Assembly: GCF_002127325.2 (NCBI RefSeq)
Contig: NC_035433.2
Location: 79,736,079 to 79,800,078 of the forward strand
Source: Helianthus annuus
Lineage: Eukaryota > Streptophyta > Magnoliopsida > Asterales > Asteraceae
Reading direction: 5' to 3'
DNA: 64,000 nt
The notes under the pieces are model-generated. The model saw only the letters and a list, made by a program, of their open reading frames with translations. It searched no databases and had not been told where the DNA came from. Shown piece after piece: positions 23,886 to 35,100 of this stretch; positions within the stretch are counted from its first letter, which is position 1, and every line of letters starts with the position of its first letter. A program made the position numbers and the translations under genes.

Positions 23886-25297
23886 TGTCACAGCCTCCGA
23901 TCCCTATCTCCTGGGAACGGGCGGCCGTGAGCCAGTTTCGGTGGTATCACATTTATTTATTCAATTTGGCAGCGGAAATTTTCATCAGGACCGTAGTTAG
24001 GAAATATTTTAATCAGAGTAAACCACCATGTTTTATAACATTAAACATATGGGTAAAACCCAAGTTTTTAATACACACATTTCATAGGAATACATCCTAT
24101 TTATTTGAATAAAAACATCCATTTTATTATTAGGTAACTTTATTGCCACTTTTCCAAGCCTCCAGTGCTGTCCAGCTGGCTTCTATTTGGCTTTCACATA
24201 TTGTTACCTGAAACGCGTTTTAAAAACATTTTGTCAGTGGGAAATACTGGTGAGTGAATCCCAGTTTAATCAAGTTTAAATAAAAATTCACAGTGAACAG
24301 TATTGAGGGCGCATCCGCAATTACATTTGTTTCCAAGTTATATCAATTACCACCACACGGTAATGTCGTTCCGACTTATGGTCATGTTACTCCTTTACCA
24401 GGTGGTAACAAATTTTGTATACAAAACCCCAAATTTACCGACTGTAATTGTATTCTTACAAATACTCAATAACTGTTATTCACATGGAAATTTAAGGTTT
24501 TGTAAAAACAGTTAACAAAAAGGTTTACAAAAAGTGGATCAACTCACAAAAATGAGTTCATAAAAAGAAGGATCACTCACATTGCTGTTTTAGGTTTTTC
24601 GTAAGGGTTTCCTGGAGATAATCTATAAATTACACAAATGCACGTGTGTTAGTATAATAACCCATTTTAACATTAGTAATACCCTCCCCGAGACGGCATT
24701 CCAACGACTACGTCGGGTAGAACCACGACAGCCGTTACAGAACCCTAGATCAATCGGGCAGCGTATCTAATACGTCTCCAGGGGTTATAATACTTACATC
24801 GTAGCAGAACCTCGCTATTTTAGGGGGTATAATGCCCGGGTATAGTGTATACTACTTCAGAAATTTAGAAAGAAAGAAAGTTGTGAGCGACGAAAACCGA
24901 AAGCCCGTTGCCTTCTTATATAGGGCTGTAATTGGACTTCCAGGCGGCCCGCGTGAAGTTTGGCCACGCCTTACGCGGCCCGCGTTGACCCAAAGTCAAC
25001 GTATAGCTTGTTCCGGTCATCATCTAGGGTTGACACGAGTTGGACACGTGGCCGCACCGGGTCACGCCACAATTCCGGACACTCGCGGCCCGCATGGACT
25101 TAACCCACCATGTACGCGGCCCGCATCAACTTGGGTTTTAGGAAAAGTCTGGTTAAACACTCTCGCGGCCCGCGTTAATTTGAGGTGAGGCCCTACGCGG
25201 CCCGCCTCAACTTAAAGATTATTGTTTTTATTTATTTTATATAGTATAATCTAGTTTGGGCTCGGTTTTCACATACGGGGTACATATAAATACATAT

Positions 25298-25332
<35 letters not shown>

Positions 25333-25380
25333 GGTGTCGGAATTATTATGAGGATGTCTGTTTTACCGAGAGTTGTTATA
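23886..25380 (-). repeat. 3' LTR of Gypsy2
   Basis: The LTR is 1,495 bp. On the element strand it begins TATAACAACTC (25380) and ends GGCTGTGACA (23886). A GCGGCCCGCG-type word recurs about six times between 24940 and 25205, upstream of a TATATAAG box at 24922-24915. A (TA)n microsatellite lies at about 25300-25329. Confidence 0.92.
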
Positions 25381-25394
25381 TCCTCCCCACCTTG
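25381..25394 (-). other. Polypurine tract of Gypsy2
   Basis: CAAGGTGGGGAGGA on the minus strand sits directly before the 3' LTR and about 20 bp past the gag-pol stop. Confidence 0.85.
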
Positions 25395-25416
25395 TTTTAG
25401 AGCTCGTCCTCAAGAT

Positions 25417-28400
25417 CTACTGGAACAAGTGTGGATATTTCTTTTGCATTTCAGATTCAAGCTCCCACATGTACTCGGGTCCTCTTTTGGAGTCCCACTT
25501 TACTTTGACCAGAACCAATCTCTTATGCTTGAGATTTTTAACTTTCCTATCTTCAATTTGTAGAGGCTTTTCTACAAACTTGAGTTGCTCATTAACCTCT
25601 ATATCCTTAAGAGGTACTACGAGTGATTCATCGGCTAAACATTTTTTGAGATTAGACACATGAAACACATCATGTATTCCTGCCATTTCCTCTGGCAGTC
25701 GTAGCTGATAAGCTACAGGTCCTATTTTTCGGATAATTTCAAAAGGTCCAATATACCTGGGACTAAGCTTTCCTCTTTTGATGAATCTTACCACTCCTTT
25801 CCAGGGAGAGACTTTCAATAATACTTTATTTCCTACTTGAAATTCTAATGGTTTGCGTCTGTTATCAGCATAGCTCTTTTGGCGATCACGTGCTGTTTTC
25901 AGTCGTTCCTTGACTTGAATGATTTTATCAGTTGTTTCTTGTACTACTTCAGGTCCAGATAATTGTTTTTCTCCAATTTCTGCCCAACAGACTGGGGTTC
26001 TGCACTTTCGTCCATAAAGTGCTTCGAATGGTGCAGCATTGATACTTGTGTGATAGCTGTTATTATAAGAAAATTCTATTAAAGGTAAGTGTTCGTCCCA
26101 ATTACCTCCAAAATCAATTACACAAGCTCTAAGCATGTCCTCCATTGTCTGAATTGTCCTTTCACTTTGTCCGTCTGTTTGAGGATGATACGCGGTGCTT
26201 AGATTTAGCCTGGTTCCCATTGCTCTTTGGAAACTTGACCAAAAATGAGAAGTAAAACGGCTATCTCTATCAGAAACAATTGATAAAGGAATGCCATGTA
26301 ATGAAACAATTTCATTTACATATAATTTGGCTAATTGTTCCATACTAAAGGTTTCCTTCATTGGTAAGAAATGAGCTGACTTGGTTAATCTATCTACAAT
26401 CACCCAGATTGTATCATTACCTTTCCTTGTTTTAGGCAATTTGGTAACGAAATCCATTGTTATCAATTCCCATTTCCAAACTGGTATTTCTAATTGTTGT
26501 AACAAACCTGAGGGTTTCTGATGTTCAGCTTTAACTTGTGAGCAAGTTAAACATTTAGAAACATAAGCTGCTACATCCTTTTTCATTCCTATCCACCAGA
26601 AATTTTTCCTTAAATCCTGGTACATTTTATCATTTCCTGGATGCATCGTATATTTAGACTTATGAGCTTCTTCTAATATACGGTGACGTAAATTTCCTAA
26701 TTTAGGTATCCACATTCTCTTTTGATGGAACCTCCAAATTCCATCTGTTCCTTGTTCTAATTCTTTAATCATTCCTTTTAATTTTTCAGTATCCTCCTTG
26801 ATTACTGATTCTTGTGCTTTTCTAATTTGATTGTTTAAATCTACTTGTAGATTTAATTTAAGAGAACGTACCCTTTTTGGCCTTTCGTAATATTTTCGGC
26901 TTAAAGCATCAGCCACTACATTGGCTCTTCCTGCATGATACTGGATATCACAGTCATAATCGCTAAGCAATTCCATCCAGCGTCTTTGTCTCATATTCAA
27001 CTCTTTTTGCCCGAAAACATATCTTAAACTCTTATGATCTGTGAATATGGTAAACTTACTACCATAAAGATAATGTCTCCAAATCTTAAGGGCAAAAATT
27101 ATAGCTCCTAATTCCAAATCATGGGTTGAATAATTTTCTTCGTGACTCTTAAGCTGTCTAGATGCATAAGCTATAACCTTTTGACGTTGCATTAATACGC
27201 ATCCATAACCTAACTTTGAAGCATCACAAAATACTACAAAGTCTTCAGTTCCTTCTGGTAATGCTAGTATTGGTGTATGGTTTAATCTTTGCTTAAGAAT
27301 TCTAAAGGCTTCTTCTTGTTTTGGTCCCCATTCAAATCTAACAGATTTACAGGTTAACTTAGTTAAAGGAATGGCTATTCTTGAAAAATCTCGAATAAAT
27401 CTTCTATAATAACCGGCCAATCCTAAGAAACTTCTAACCTCGGTTGGTGACTCTGGGGTTTTCCATTTGGTAATTGCTTCGATCTTTGTTGGATCTACAT
27501 GAATTCCTTCATGATTTACCAAATGTCCGAGAAATTGCACTTGTTCTAACCAAAACTCACACTTTGAAAATTTTGCATAAAGCTTTTCTTTTCTTAATAA
27601 ACTTAAAAGTAAATGCAAGTGCTTTGCATGCTCTTCTTTGCTTTTAGAATAAATGAGAATATCATCTATGAAGACAATTATGAATTTATCCAAATATGGC
27701 TTACATATTCGGTTCATCATGTCCATAAATGCGGCTGGGGCATTGGTTAAACCAAATGGCATGACAGTAAATTCATAATGACCATACCTTGTTCTGAATG
27801 CGGTTTTAGGAATATCCTCTTCCTGTACCTTTAATTGAGGATATCCTGATCTTAAATCGATTTTAGAGAAAAATCGAGCTCCTTGAAGTTGATCAAACAA
27901 ATCATCGATCCTCGGTAATGGGTACCGATTCTTAATCGTGACTTTGTTCAATTCCCGGTAGTCAATGCACATACGCATTGATCCGTCCTTCTTTTTAACA
28001 AATAAAATCGGCGCTCCCCATGGCGATGAGCTTGGCTGTATGAATCCTTTTTCTAATAACTCGTCTAGTTGTTTCTTCAGTTCTTGCATTTCTGCGGGTG
28101 CCAAACGATAAGGTGCTTTGGCAATCGGTGCTGTTCCTGGTAACAGATGAATTCTGAATTCAACTTCCCTGTCTGGCGGTAGTCCTGACAATTCTTCTGG
28201 AAAGACATCTGAAAATTGGGATACTACTGGGATATCTTTTAACTCTTTTCCTTTAGTGTTAGTGATTATAGAAATCAAATACACTATAGATCCTTTCCTT
28301 ATACAACTTGCAGTTTTCATCACAGAGATGAATTTAGTGGATCTAAATGGTTTATCTCCTTTAATTAAGATCTTTTCACCTCTTGGTGATTTTAATTGAA

Positions 28401-29907
28401 TTGTCTTTTGATCACATAAAATACTGGCTTTATTGGCTATTAACCAATCCATTCCTAATACTACATCAAATCCAACCAGATTCATTGGGTAAAGGTTTGC
28501 CATAAATTTTTGATTAAAAATTTCTATTCTTGCCCCCTGCAAGATTTCAGAAATCCTAATAGTTTCTCCATTTGCAGTTTCTACTAGACATTCTTGTGGT
28601 AGTTTAGTTAATGATTGATTTAGGAGTTTGCAAAATGAAGTATTAATAAAACTTTGGTTGGCACCAGAGTCAAATAATACTTTAGCAAAAATATCATTAA
28701 CTAAAAACGTACCAGCAATGACGTCTGGGATCATTTTGGCTTCGTCTGCAGTCAAAACAAATGCTCTAGCATTTCTAGGGTTCTTGTTATTTGCAGCTGG
28801 GGTCAATTTTGGGCAGTTTGGCTTGATATGACCTTTTTCTCCACAATTGAAGCACATCCCATTAGTTGGTTTTCTTCTGCATGTCTCCTCCTTATGTCCT
28901 GGTGCTTTGCAGAAATTGCAGTAAGTAGAGCATCTTCCAGAATGCTTCTTTTTGCAGGCTTTGCAGTATGGTGCAGAGGTAGAACCTACATTCCTACGAT
29001 TGGAATTCCCAGAACGGAATTCTTGAGTAAGCCTTTGGGTTAGGTTTCTTCTCTGGTCTTCTTCTCTAGTACGGATTAACTCATCTGTCAAGGTATTGGC
29101 TAGTTCTACAGCTTCCTCTATGGTTTGGGGTCTAGCGGCCTTGACTACATGTCTAATTTCTCCAATTAATCCCCAGATGTAACGGGAGATTAATACCGGT
29201 TCAGGTGATGCAAGGGTAGGTACTATCCTAGCATATTCAAAGAATGTGGTAGTGTAACCCTTACTGTCTACCCCGGTCATTCTTAGATTCAGAAACTTAT
29301 TTGCTATCTGTTCTTTTTCATTGGGAGGGCAGAATTTCCTTTCTACCATGTTCTTGAATTCTTCCCATTCCATATTATAAATCCTATCACTTCCTCTGGA
29401 TTGGAGGATAGTGTTCCACCATTCTAAGGCTGCATTTTTAAACAGATTTGAAGTAAACATTATTTTATCTTCTTCAGCACACTTGCTTATTTTCAGAACT
29501 GCCTCAATTTTCTCTATCCAGCGTAAAGCTGCAATGGGTCCTTCATTGCCCGAGAATTCTATTGGTTTGCAGGACCAAAATTCCTTGTAAGAACAACCAT
29601 GTGGCATGGTTCTTCTTCTTTTGGGAACGGGCGCTTGAAGTATGGGTCCATTGTTTACGCTGTTTTCTGGTTCAGTTGGTCGCTTACTGCTATGCTTACT
29701 TTTATTATTCGCTTCCTGAACTGTTTGAATAATAAATGGCATTGCATCTATAATTCCCTGTGCCACAATATGCTGAACGGCACTATTATCCATTTGGTTT
29801 CCGTTATTATGATTGTCCGAATTCTCATTAACCACGTTAATGTTACTCTGGTTATCGTTATTCAGATTTTCTTGATTTCCCGCGTCGGCCATCTGAATTT
29901 TAAACAT
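25417..29907 (-). CDS. Gag-pol polyprotein of Gypsy2 (1,496 residues, uninterrupted)
   Basis: One open frame encodes, in order: gag capsid ([31 protein letters not shown]; about residues 110-290), a Cys/His cluster with a clear CX2CX4HX4C knuckle [14 protein letters not shown] (about 350-375), protease [11 protein letters not shown] (about 415), RT with KIDLRSGY and FIDDILIYS (about 735-750), RNase H ([19 protein letters not shown]), integrase with HHCC zinc domain and D,D,E core ([30 protein letters not shown]), and a C-terminal chromodomain-like tail ([13 protein letters not shown]). A second Met at 29892 (MADAGNQ) is the likelier start by similarity to other gypsy gags. A Pro replaces the usual His in RSGYHQL. 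The length is normal for Tekay-type elements and no stop is present, so this is the only likely functional polyprotein in the window. Confidence 0.95.
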   Translation of the reverse strand: MFKIQMADAGNQENLNNDNQSNINVVNENSDNHNNGNQMDNSAVQHIVAQGIIDAMPFIIQTVQEANNKSKHSSKRPTEPENSVNNGPILQAPVPKRRRTMPHGCSYKEFWSCKPIEFSGNEGPIAALRWIEKIEAVLKISKCAEEDKIMFTSNLFKNAALEWWNTILQSRGSDRIYNMEWEEFKNMVERKFCPPNEKEQIANKFLNLRMTGVDSKGYTTTFFEYARIVPTLASPEPVLISRYIWGLIGEIRHVVKAARPQTIEEAVELANTLTDELIRTREEDQRRNLTQRLTQEFRSGNSNRRNVGSTSAPYCKACKKKHSGRCSTYCNFCKAPGHKEETCRRKPTNGMCFNCGEKGHIKPNCPKLTPAANNKNPRNARAFVLTADEAKMIPDVIAGTFLVNDIFAKVLFDSGANQSFINTSFCKLLNQSLTKLPQECLVETANGETIRISEILQGARIEIFNQKFMANLYPMNLVGFDVVLGMDWLIANKASILCDQKTIQLKSPRGEKILIKGDKPFRSTKFISVMKTASCIRKGSIVYLISIITNTKGKELKDIPVVSQFSDVFPEELSGLPPDREVEFRIHLLPGTAPIAKAPYRLAPAEMQELKKQLDELLEKGFIQPSSSPWGAPILFVKKKDGSMRMCIDYRELNKVTIKNRYPLPRIDDLFDQLQGARFFSKIDLRSGYPQLKVQEEDIPKTAFRTRYGHYEFTVMPFGLTNAPAAFMDMMNRICKPYLDKFIIVFIDDILIYSKSKEEHAKHLHLLLSLLRKEKLYAKFSKCEFWLEQVQFLGHLVNHEGIHVDPTKIEAITKWKTPESPTEVRSFLGLAGYYRRFIRDFSRIAIPLTKLTCKSVRFEWGPKQEEAFRILKQRLNHTPILALPEGTEDFVVFCDASKLGYGCVLMQRQKVIAYASRQLKSHEENYSTHDLELGAIIFALKIWRHYLYGSKFTIFTDHKSLRYVFGQKELNMRQRRWMELLSDYDCDIQYHAGRANVVADALSRKYYERPKRVRSLKLNLQVDLNNQIRKAQESVIKEDTEKLKGMIKELEQGTDGIWRFHQKRMWIPKLGNLRHRILEEAHKSKYTMHPGNDKMYQDLRKNFWWIGMKKDVAAYVSKCLTCSQVKAEHQKPSGLLQQLEIPVWKWELITMDFVTKLPKTRKGNDTIWVIVDRLTKSAHFLPMKETFSMEQLAKLYVNEIVSLHGIPLSIVSDRDSRFTSHFWSSFQRAMGTRLNLSTAYHPQTDGQSERTIQTMEDMLRACVIDFGGNWDEHLPLIEFSYNNSYHTSINAAPFEALYGRKCRTPVCWAEIGEKQLSGPEVVQETTDKIIQVKERLKTARDRQKSYADNRRKPLEFQVGNKVLLKVSPWKGVVRFIKRGKLSPRYIGPFEIIRKIGPVAYQLRLPEEMAGIHDVFHVSNLKKCLADESLVVPLKDIEVNEQLKFVEKPLQIEDRKVKNLKHKRLVLVKVKWDSKRGPEYMWELESEMQKKYPHLFQ

Positions 29908-30185
29908 TTACCAAATATTAATATCACAATTAATATTTGAATATATCCAATCACATAACACGCACGTTTAACCAAAAACGTCGAGCATTGCGACTTTTAC
30001 TCTTTTTATATAGTATGCATCAATACACACCAGTACAGAAATAAAAATTACAGTACCGACTGAAATGTAAAGCTACAATACTAATAGTATGCATCCGTAG
30101 TTTTTTTTTTTTTTTTTAACACATACACACATATATTATTATATTATTATTATTATTATTACTACTACCATTTTTACCATCACCT
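29908..30185 (-). other. Spacer between upstream ORF and gag-pol in Gypsy2
   Basis: This 280-bp non-coding stretch has a T run (about 30101-30118) and a (TTA)n microsatellite (30135-30165). I see no further feature. Confidence 0.7.
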
Positions 30186-31037
30186 TCACTGATATGGATT
30201 CATCCAAAAATCCATATTACGCTCATCGTATTTCCATACGAGGCGTTCTCCCACCTGTCGCATACGATCACTGCTTTCTAAAATTTCCTCCCCAAAAGTC
30301 CTAAGTTCCTGGACATTTTCTGCACTCATTGGGGGTGCAGGTTCTAGGATTGGGTTTGGAAACTGAGGTATGGGTTCCTGATACGGAGGCATAGGGGCCT
30401 GGTATGGGTATGGATTCTCTAAAATTTCCCTAACATATGCATCACTAATGTTGTAGGGATCTTGAGGATCTAATCCTGGGTAAGCTCCTAAGTTGGGCAC
30501 TGGCACATTTTCCTGTATTGGGTTTTGTTGCACATAGTCCCTAACATCGTCCCACCAGGGGTCGTAGTTGTTTGGGTCTAGAGGATCAGGTGCAGGTACC
30601 CTAGGTATTTCCTCCGGGTTGAAATCAGGCATTTCTATCTGGTTTTCTATTTCCATGGGTTGATCAGGATTTTGTGGTTGGGGTGCTAGCATTTGTTCCA
30701 GGTTTGGATCAGCAGCAGTGGTTGCTAAAATGTGGATATTAGCGATACCCCTATTGAGCATATCCTGATTATAAGCATCAGTTTCTCTTTTTGCTGCGGC
30801 TAACACTCGCTGTTCCTGCAACTTTTTCATTCTTTTCCTACGCTCGTGCGCTCCCCTACTGAACCATCCCCTCTTTTTCTGAGGAAATGGCTCTTCAGAC
30901 TGAGCCTTAAACACAAAGATTCCTTCTTCTGTGTCAGCAGAATACCCTGAGAGGGCAGGCTGAGAAGAGGAGGTGCCTTCGCTCCTAGGCGAACCAGACA
31001 GTTGACGATAGGCGTCAGAAGGTCCTTGGTCACTCAT
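30186..31037 (-). CDS. Extra ORF upstream of gag in Gypsy2, unknown function
   Basis: An intact frame of 283 codons lies between the primer-binding site and gag-pol. I chose ATG 31037 (MSDQGPSDAYRQL); the frame is open 27 codons further up to an ATG at 31118, but that stretch looks like leader. The protein starts with a Ser/Gly-rich segment, then a basic patch (KKRGWFSRG, RRKRMKKLQEQR, about residues 55-80) resembling a nuclear-localisation or RNA-binding signal. A long Pro/Asp/Glu-rich region with PDPLDPNNYDPWWDD follows, and a helical C-terminus (ENVQELRTFGEEIL). I recognise no domain. Chromoviruses of the Tekay type normally have only gag-pol; extra ORFs upstream of gag are known in Ogre/Tat elements, but nothing else here points to that clade. 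Confidence 0.75.
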   Translation of the reverse strand: MSDQGPSDAYRQLSGSPRSEGTSSSQPALSGYSADTEEGIFVFKAQSEEPFPQKKRGWFSRGAHERRKRMKKLQEQRVLAAAKRETDAYNQDMLNRGIANIHILATTAADPNLEQMLAPQPQNPDQPMEIENQIEMPDFNPEEIPRVPAPDPLDPNNYDPWWDDVRDYVQQNPIQENVPVPNLGAYPGLDPQDPYNISDAYVREILENPYPYQAPMPPYQEPIPQFPNPILEPAPPMSAENVQELRTFGEEILESSDRMRQVGERLVWKYDERNMDFWMNPYQ

Positions 31038-31168
31038 ACTGTAAACTAACAAATAGTCAGATAACACAGAGCAAGAAATACAATTATACACGTATTTCCA
31101 TAATTTATTTCCTAACACTTTGAATTTTGATGTCAGCAGAACACTTCTGTGGCTGAATCAGTGGCATA

Positions 31169-31180
31169 GCTCTGATACCA
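31169..31180 (-). other. Primer-binding site of Gypsy2 (tRNA-iMet)
   Basis: The minus strand reads TGGTATCAGAGC, five bases inside the 5' LTR edge at 31186. Confidence 0.93.
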
Positions 31181-31185
31181 CCTTC

Positions 31186-32597
31186 TGTCATAGCCTCCGA
31201 TCCCTATCTCCCGGGAACGGGCGGCCGTGAGCCAGTTTCGGTGGTATCACATTTATTTATTCAATTTGGCAGCGGAAATTTTCATCAGGACCGTAGTTAG
31301 GAAATATTTTAATCAGAGTAAACCACCATGTTTTATAACATTAAACATATGGGTAAAACCCAAGTTTTTAATACACACATTTCATAGGAATACATCCTAT
31401 TTATTTGAATAAAAACATCCATTTTATTATTAGGTAACTTTATTGCCACTTTTCCAAGCCTCCAGTGCTGTCCAGCTGGCTTCTATTTGGCTTTCACATA
31501 TTGTTACCTGAAACACGTTTTAAAAACATTTTGTCAGTGGGAAATACTGGTGAGTGAATCCCAGTTTAATCAAGTTTAAATAAAAATTCACAGTGAACAG
31601 TATTGAGGGCGCATCCGCAATTACATTTGTTTCCAAGTTATATCAATTACCACCACACGGTAATGTCGTTCCGACTTATGGTCATGTTACTCCTTTACCA
31701 GGTGGTAACAAATTTTGTATACAAAACCCCAAATTTACCGACTGTAATTGTATTCTTACAAATACTCAATAATTGTTATTCGCATGGAAATTTAAGGTTT
31801 TGTAAAAACAGTTAACAAAAAGGTTTACAAAAAGTGGATCAACTCACAAAAATGAGTTCATAAAAAGAAGGATCACTCACATTGCTGTTTTAGGTTTTTC
31901 GTAAGGGTTTCCTGGAGATAATCTATAAATTACACAAATGCACGTGTGTTAGTATAATAACCCATTTTAACATTAGTAATACCCTCCCCGAGACGGCATT
32001 CCAACGACTACGTCGGGTAGAACCACGACAGCCGTTACAGAACCCTAGATCAATCGGGCAGCGTATCTAATACGTCTCCAGGGGTTATAATACTTACATC
32101 GTAGCAGAACCTCGCTATTTTAGGGGGTATAATGCCCGGGTATAGTGTATACTACTTCAGAAATTTAGAAAGAAAGAAAGTTGTGAGCGACGAAAACCGA
32201 AAGCCCGTTGCCTTCTTATATAGGGCTGTAATTGGACTTCCAGGCGGCCCGCGTGAAGTTTGGCCAGGCCTTACGCGGCCCGCGTTGACCCAAAGTCAAC
32301 GTATAGCTTGTTCCGGTCATCATCTAGGGTTGACACGAGTTGGACACGTGGCCGCACCGGGTCACGCCACAATTCCGGACACTCGCGGCCCGCATGGACT
32401 TAACCCACCATGTACGCGGCCCGCATCAACTTGGGTTTTAGGAAAAGTCTGGTTAAACACTCTCGCGGCCCGCGTTAATTTGAGGTGAGGCCCTACGCGG
32501 CCCGCCTCAACTTAAAGATTATTGTTTTTATTTATTTTATATAGTATAATCTAGTTTGGGCTCGGTTTTCACATACGGGGTACATATAAATACATAT

Positions 32598-32656
<59 letters not shown>

Positions 32657-32704
32657 GGTGTCGGAATTATTATGAGGATGTCTGTTTTACCGAGAGTTGT
32701 TATA
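31186..32704 (-). repeat. 5' LTR of Gypsy2
   Basis: The 1,519-bp partner of 23886-25380 is longer only through an expanded (TA)n run (about 32600-32655). The TATATAAG box is at 32222-32215 and the GCGGCCCGCG words lie at about 32240-32510. Few substitutions separate the copies, pointing to a recent insertion. Confidence 0.92.
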
Positions 32705-35100
32705 CTATTTCTCAGTTTATTGAAAAGATTGAAAGTCATGATCTGGAACAGCAAAAGATCGCAAGGATGAACAGTCCAAGTGGTCAACAGGATGTAAAGA
32801 TGTACTACAAAGGTAGTGTTCCGGAAGCTGAGAAAAGTCCGAAAATACAGACTGCGTTTAGTGCTGGGGATTCAACGGAAAAAGTTGATCAACCTTCAAA
32901 TAAAAGTAGTGGATTCTCTTCATATCCGAATGTTAATCCCAATAGTTCATCAGAAAGTTTTCAGAATCAAAGTTCAAAAATGGGAAATGGTTGTGTGATC
33001 CAATGCAACATCGCTCTAAATCTTCCTGATGGTCAAAGTTTTTCTGAAGAGGTTGCAAAAGATCATATGGCATTACTTGGTTCTGTGTTACTCTCATATG
33101 AAGGTTTAGTTGCAGGTCAGATTGGGAATCCTATGCTCACAAAGGAGGATTACGATCAGATAGACGCCGAAGAAATGGAGTTAATGGACATCAAATGGTG
33201 TCTAGATAGTGTTCTTAGGCGTGCTGAAAAGTTCAAGATGATTACTGGGAGAAATGACTTTCTTGATGCACATGTTTCAACTTTGGGTTTTGATAAATCT
33301 AAAGTTACTTGTTTTCGATGCAGGGAGAAATGTCATTTCAAGAGGGAATGCAAGAACAGGGAAGCTAGTGTAGCTCAGAATCCGTTCGGAAAAGACGACT
33401 ACTACCGGAAAGCCATTTATCAGCAAGTGGGTCAGCAACAACTACAAGAACCACAGGTGGCTCATGGTAGAAAAATCGAGGATTCTAAGAGAGCATGTTT
33501 GGTGGATTTTAATTGGAGTGAATACATATCACCAGAAAGCAAAGTCTGTTTAGTCAATCAGGATGATGAAAGATTACCTGAAGGCTTCAGCTGGGATATG
33601 TTTGTTGACGAAAGGGAGAGTTCAAAGCATTCATTGCTAAGATTGTTAGAGAACCAGATATGTTTGCCACGTGGATGAAGTCTATTGGTGAGACTGTGAA
33701 GAATGTGGAGGAAGAGTCTGTTGTTTCTGATGAAAGCTCATTGAGTGCAGATGAAAGTTCACAAAGTGATGCTAGTTCAAAAAAAGAAGTTGTCTTTGAT
33801 CAAACACCATCTGTTTCTGGTTCCTCGGATGATAATTCTGAAAAATCAATCGAGTTTGATCAGTCACCAGTTGATGATAGTAGTGACGATGAGGAAGAAA
33901 AACATATTAACATTGCAAAATCTCATCTGTCTCCTGAAAGTTTTCATTTCTATTTTGCAGATCGCTTGGAAAAACTGAAGGAGAAACGAGCTGCAAAAGA
34001 ACAACAACAAATAAAATCTGAAGATGTTGTTCAGAATGAGAATGCCGAAAGAGTTGCTAAGAAGATGATTGAGACTGAGCAAGTGAAAAAAGAAGAAAAG
34101 GTGACTGAAGCTGAGAAAGTGATCGAAGTAGAGAAATTTGTCGAAGTTGAAAAGATTGTTGAAGTCGTCAAGCCATGTTCAAGATGTATTGAACCATGCA
34201 AAGAATGTGCAACCAAAGATGAAAAGCTGGCTGAGTATGAAAAGAACAAAGAGCAATTACTGTTCAATCTCAATTATGTGAAAGAATCTTATGATGTCTT
34301 GAACAGAACAGTGACTGGTCTTCAAAAGACAAACTCAGAAAGAGAGAACGCTTTGACAATGATGAATGATGTGATGATGTCGAAGCAGAAAGCTATCAAC
34401 TTTTACATCGAAGAAAGTGCTAAGTGGAAGCAAGAGTTGGAAACAGAGAAAATTCAGAATGAGAGAATTAGACGTTTATTACAAAGCTATTCTAGTTCTG
34501 ATTATCTCATTGATCGAATTTATCCGACTGTTGCAGGTTTTGAAGTTTTCCAAGATGACAAGCCAAAGAAGAAGGATAGTGGTAAGAAACCGATTGTTAG
34601 TAATAACAAGTGTCCGCCTCCAATTTGGGAAGGGTATTCTCCTAGGAAACCAAATGAGGAGCAACTTGAAAAAGCAGTCAATATAAAGTTAAAAACCGAT
34701 ACAACTGATGAATTACCAGAAAACATTGACGTCACGTTTACCTCGTCTGACACTAATCATGAGTCTGAGTTAATCAAAAAGGTGGTCGATCAGGTGTTGG
34801 ATACTGATGAGGAGTCTGAGTCAAAGTCAGAATCTGGAGGGTCAAGTTCGTCAGTCAATGGTCCAAAGTCGTCGGTCAAAAAGACTTACAGTAAAGAGTT
34901 TTTGTTATCTAAATCGAACTTGAATGATGAAACATTCGAAGTAGCATATACTTTGAATGATTCTGACAAGTTATATTCTGACAAAGAGTTTCCAATAAGA
35001 AGTGTTAGGTTTGACAAGATCAAAAAGGTTTTCAAAATGACAAAAATTAATATTTCTGAAATAAAAGATTTAAATCTTACTGGAAAACCTAAAAAATACA
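32705..35100 (+). pseudogene. Copia gag of element C, part 2
   Basis: The frame resumes after Gypsy2 with SQFIEKIESHDLEQQK, then the LMDIKW block and a zinc knuckle CFRCREKCHFKREC (about 33310-33351; the usual Gly before His is Cys). Next come an acidic Ser-rich region, Glu/Lys-rich repeats (VIEVEKFVEVEKIVEV near 34115-34165), a coiled coil (about 34220-34470) and the conserved gag segment YPTVAGFEVFQDDKPKK. A 2-bp duplication (gaga at 33617-33620) shifts the frame near 33616. The part ends at the Gypsy1 insertion and continues in phase at 61512. The segments around RSVRFDKIKKVF and LNDSDKLYSDKEFPI match gag of element D (GDDKIYSDKDFPIKNV), so C and D are related families. Confidence 0.88.

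Larger units (their letters stand above)
23886..32704 (-). mobile_element. Ty3/gypsy chromovirus, nearly intact (Gypsy2)
   Basis: This 8.8-kb element has LTRs of 1,495 and 1,519 bp that by eye differ only by a handful of substitutions and the length of a (TA)n run, a tRNA-iMet primer site, an extra upstream ORF, one uninterrupted gag-pol frame and a polypurine tract. It is flanked by the 5-bp duplication ctatt (23881-23885 and 32705-32709). The LTR termini read TA...CA on the element strand instead of TG...CA in both copies. The domain order with integrase after RNase H and the chromodomain-like tail fit the Tekay/Del chromovirus clade. It could be autonomous. Confidence 0.93.

Noticed and set aside
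24832..25188. 118-codon frame in the Gypsy2 LTR, also at 32132-32488
   Set aside because: It lies within both LTR copies and its peptide follows the GCGGCCCGCG words; nothing supports a protein.
24940..25205. GC-rich GCGGCCGC-like words as cloning or vector artefact
   Set aside because: They occur in both LTRs at the same places with natural variation and are part of the element.
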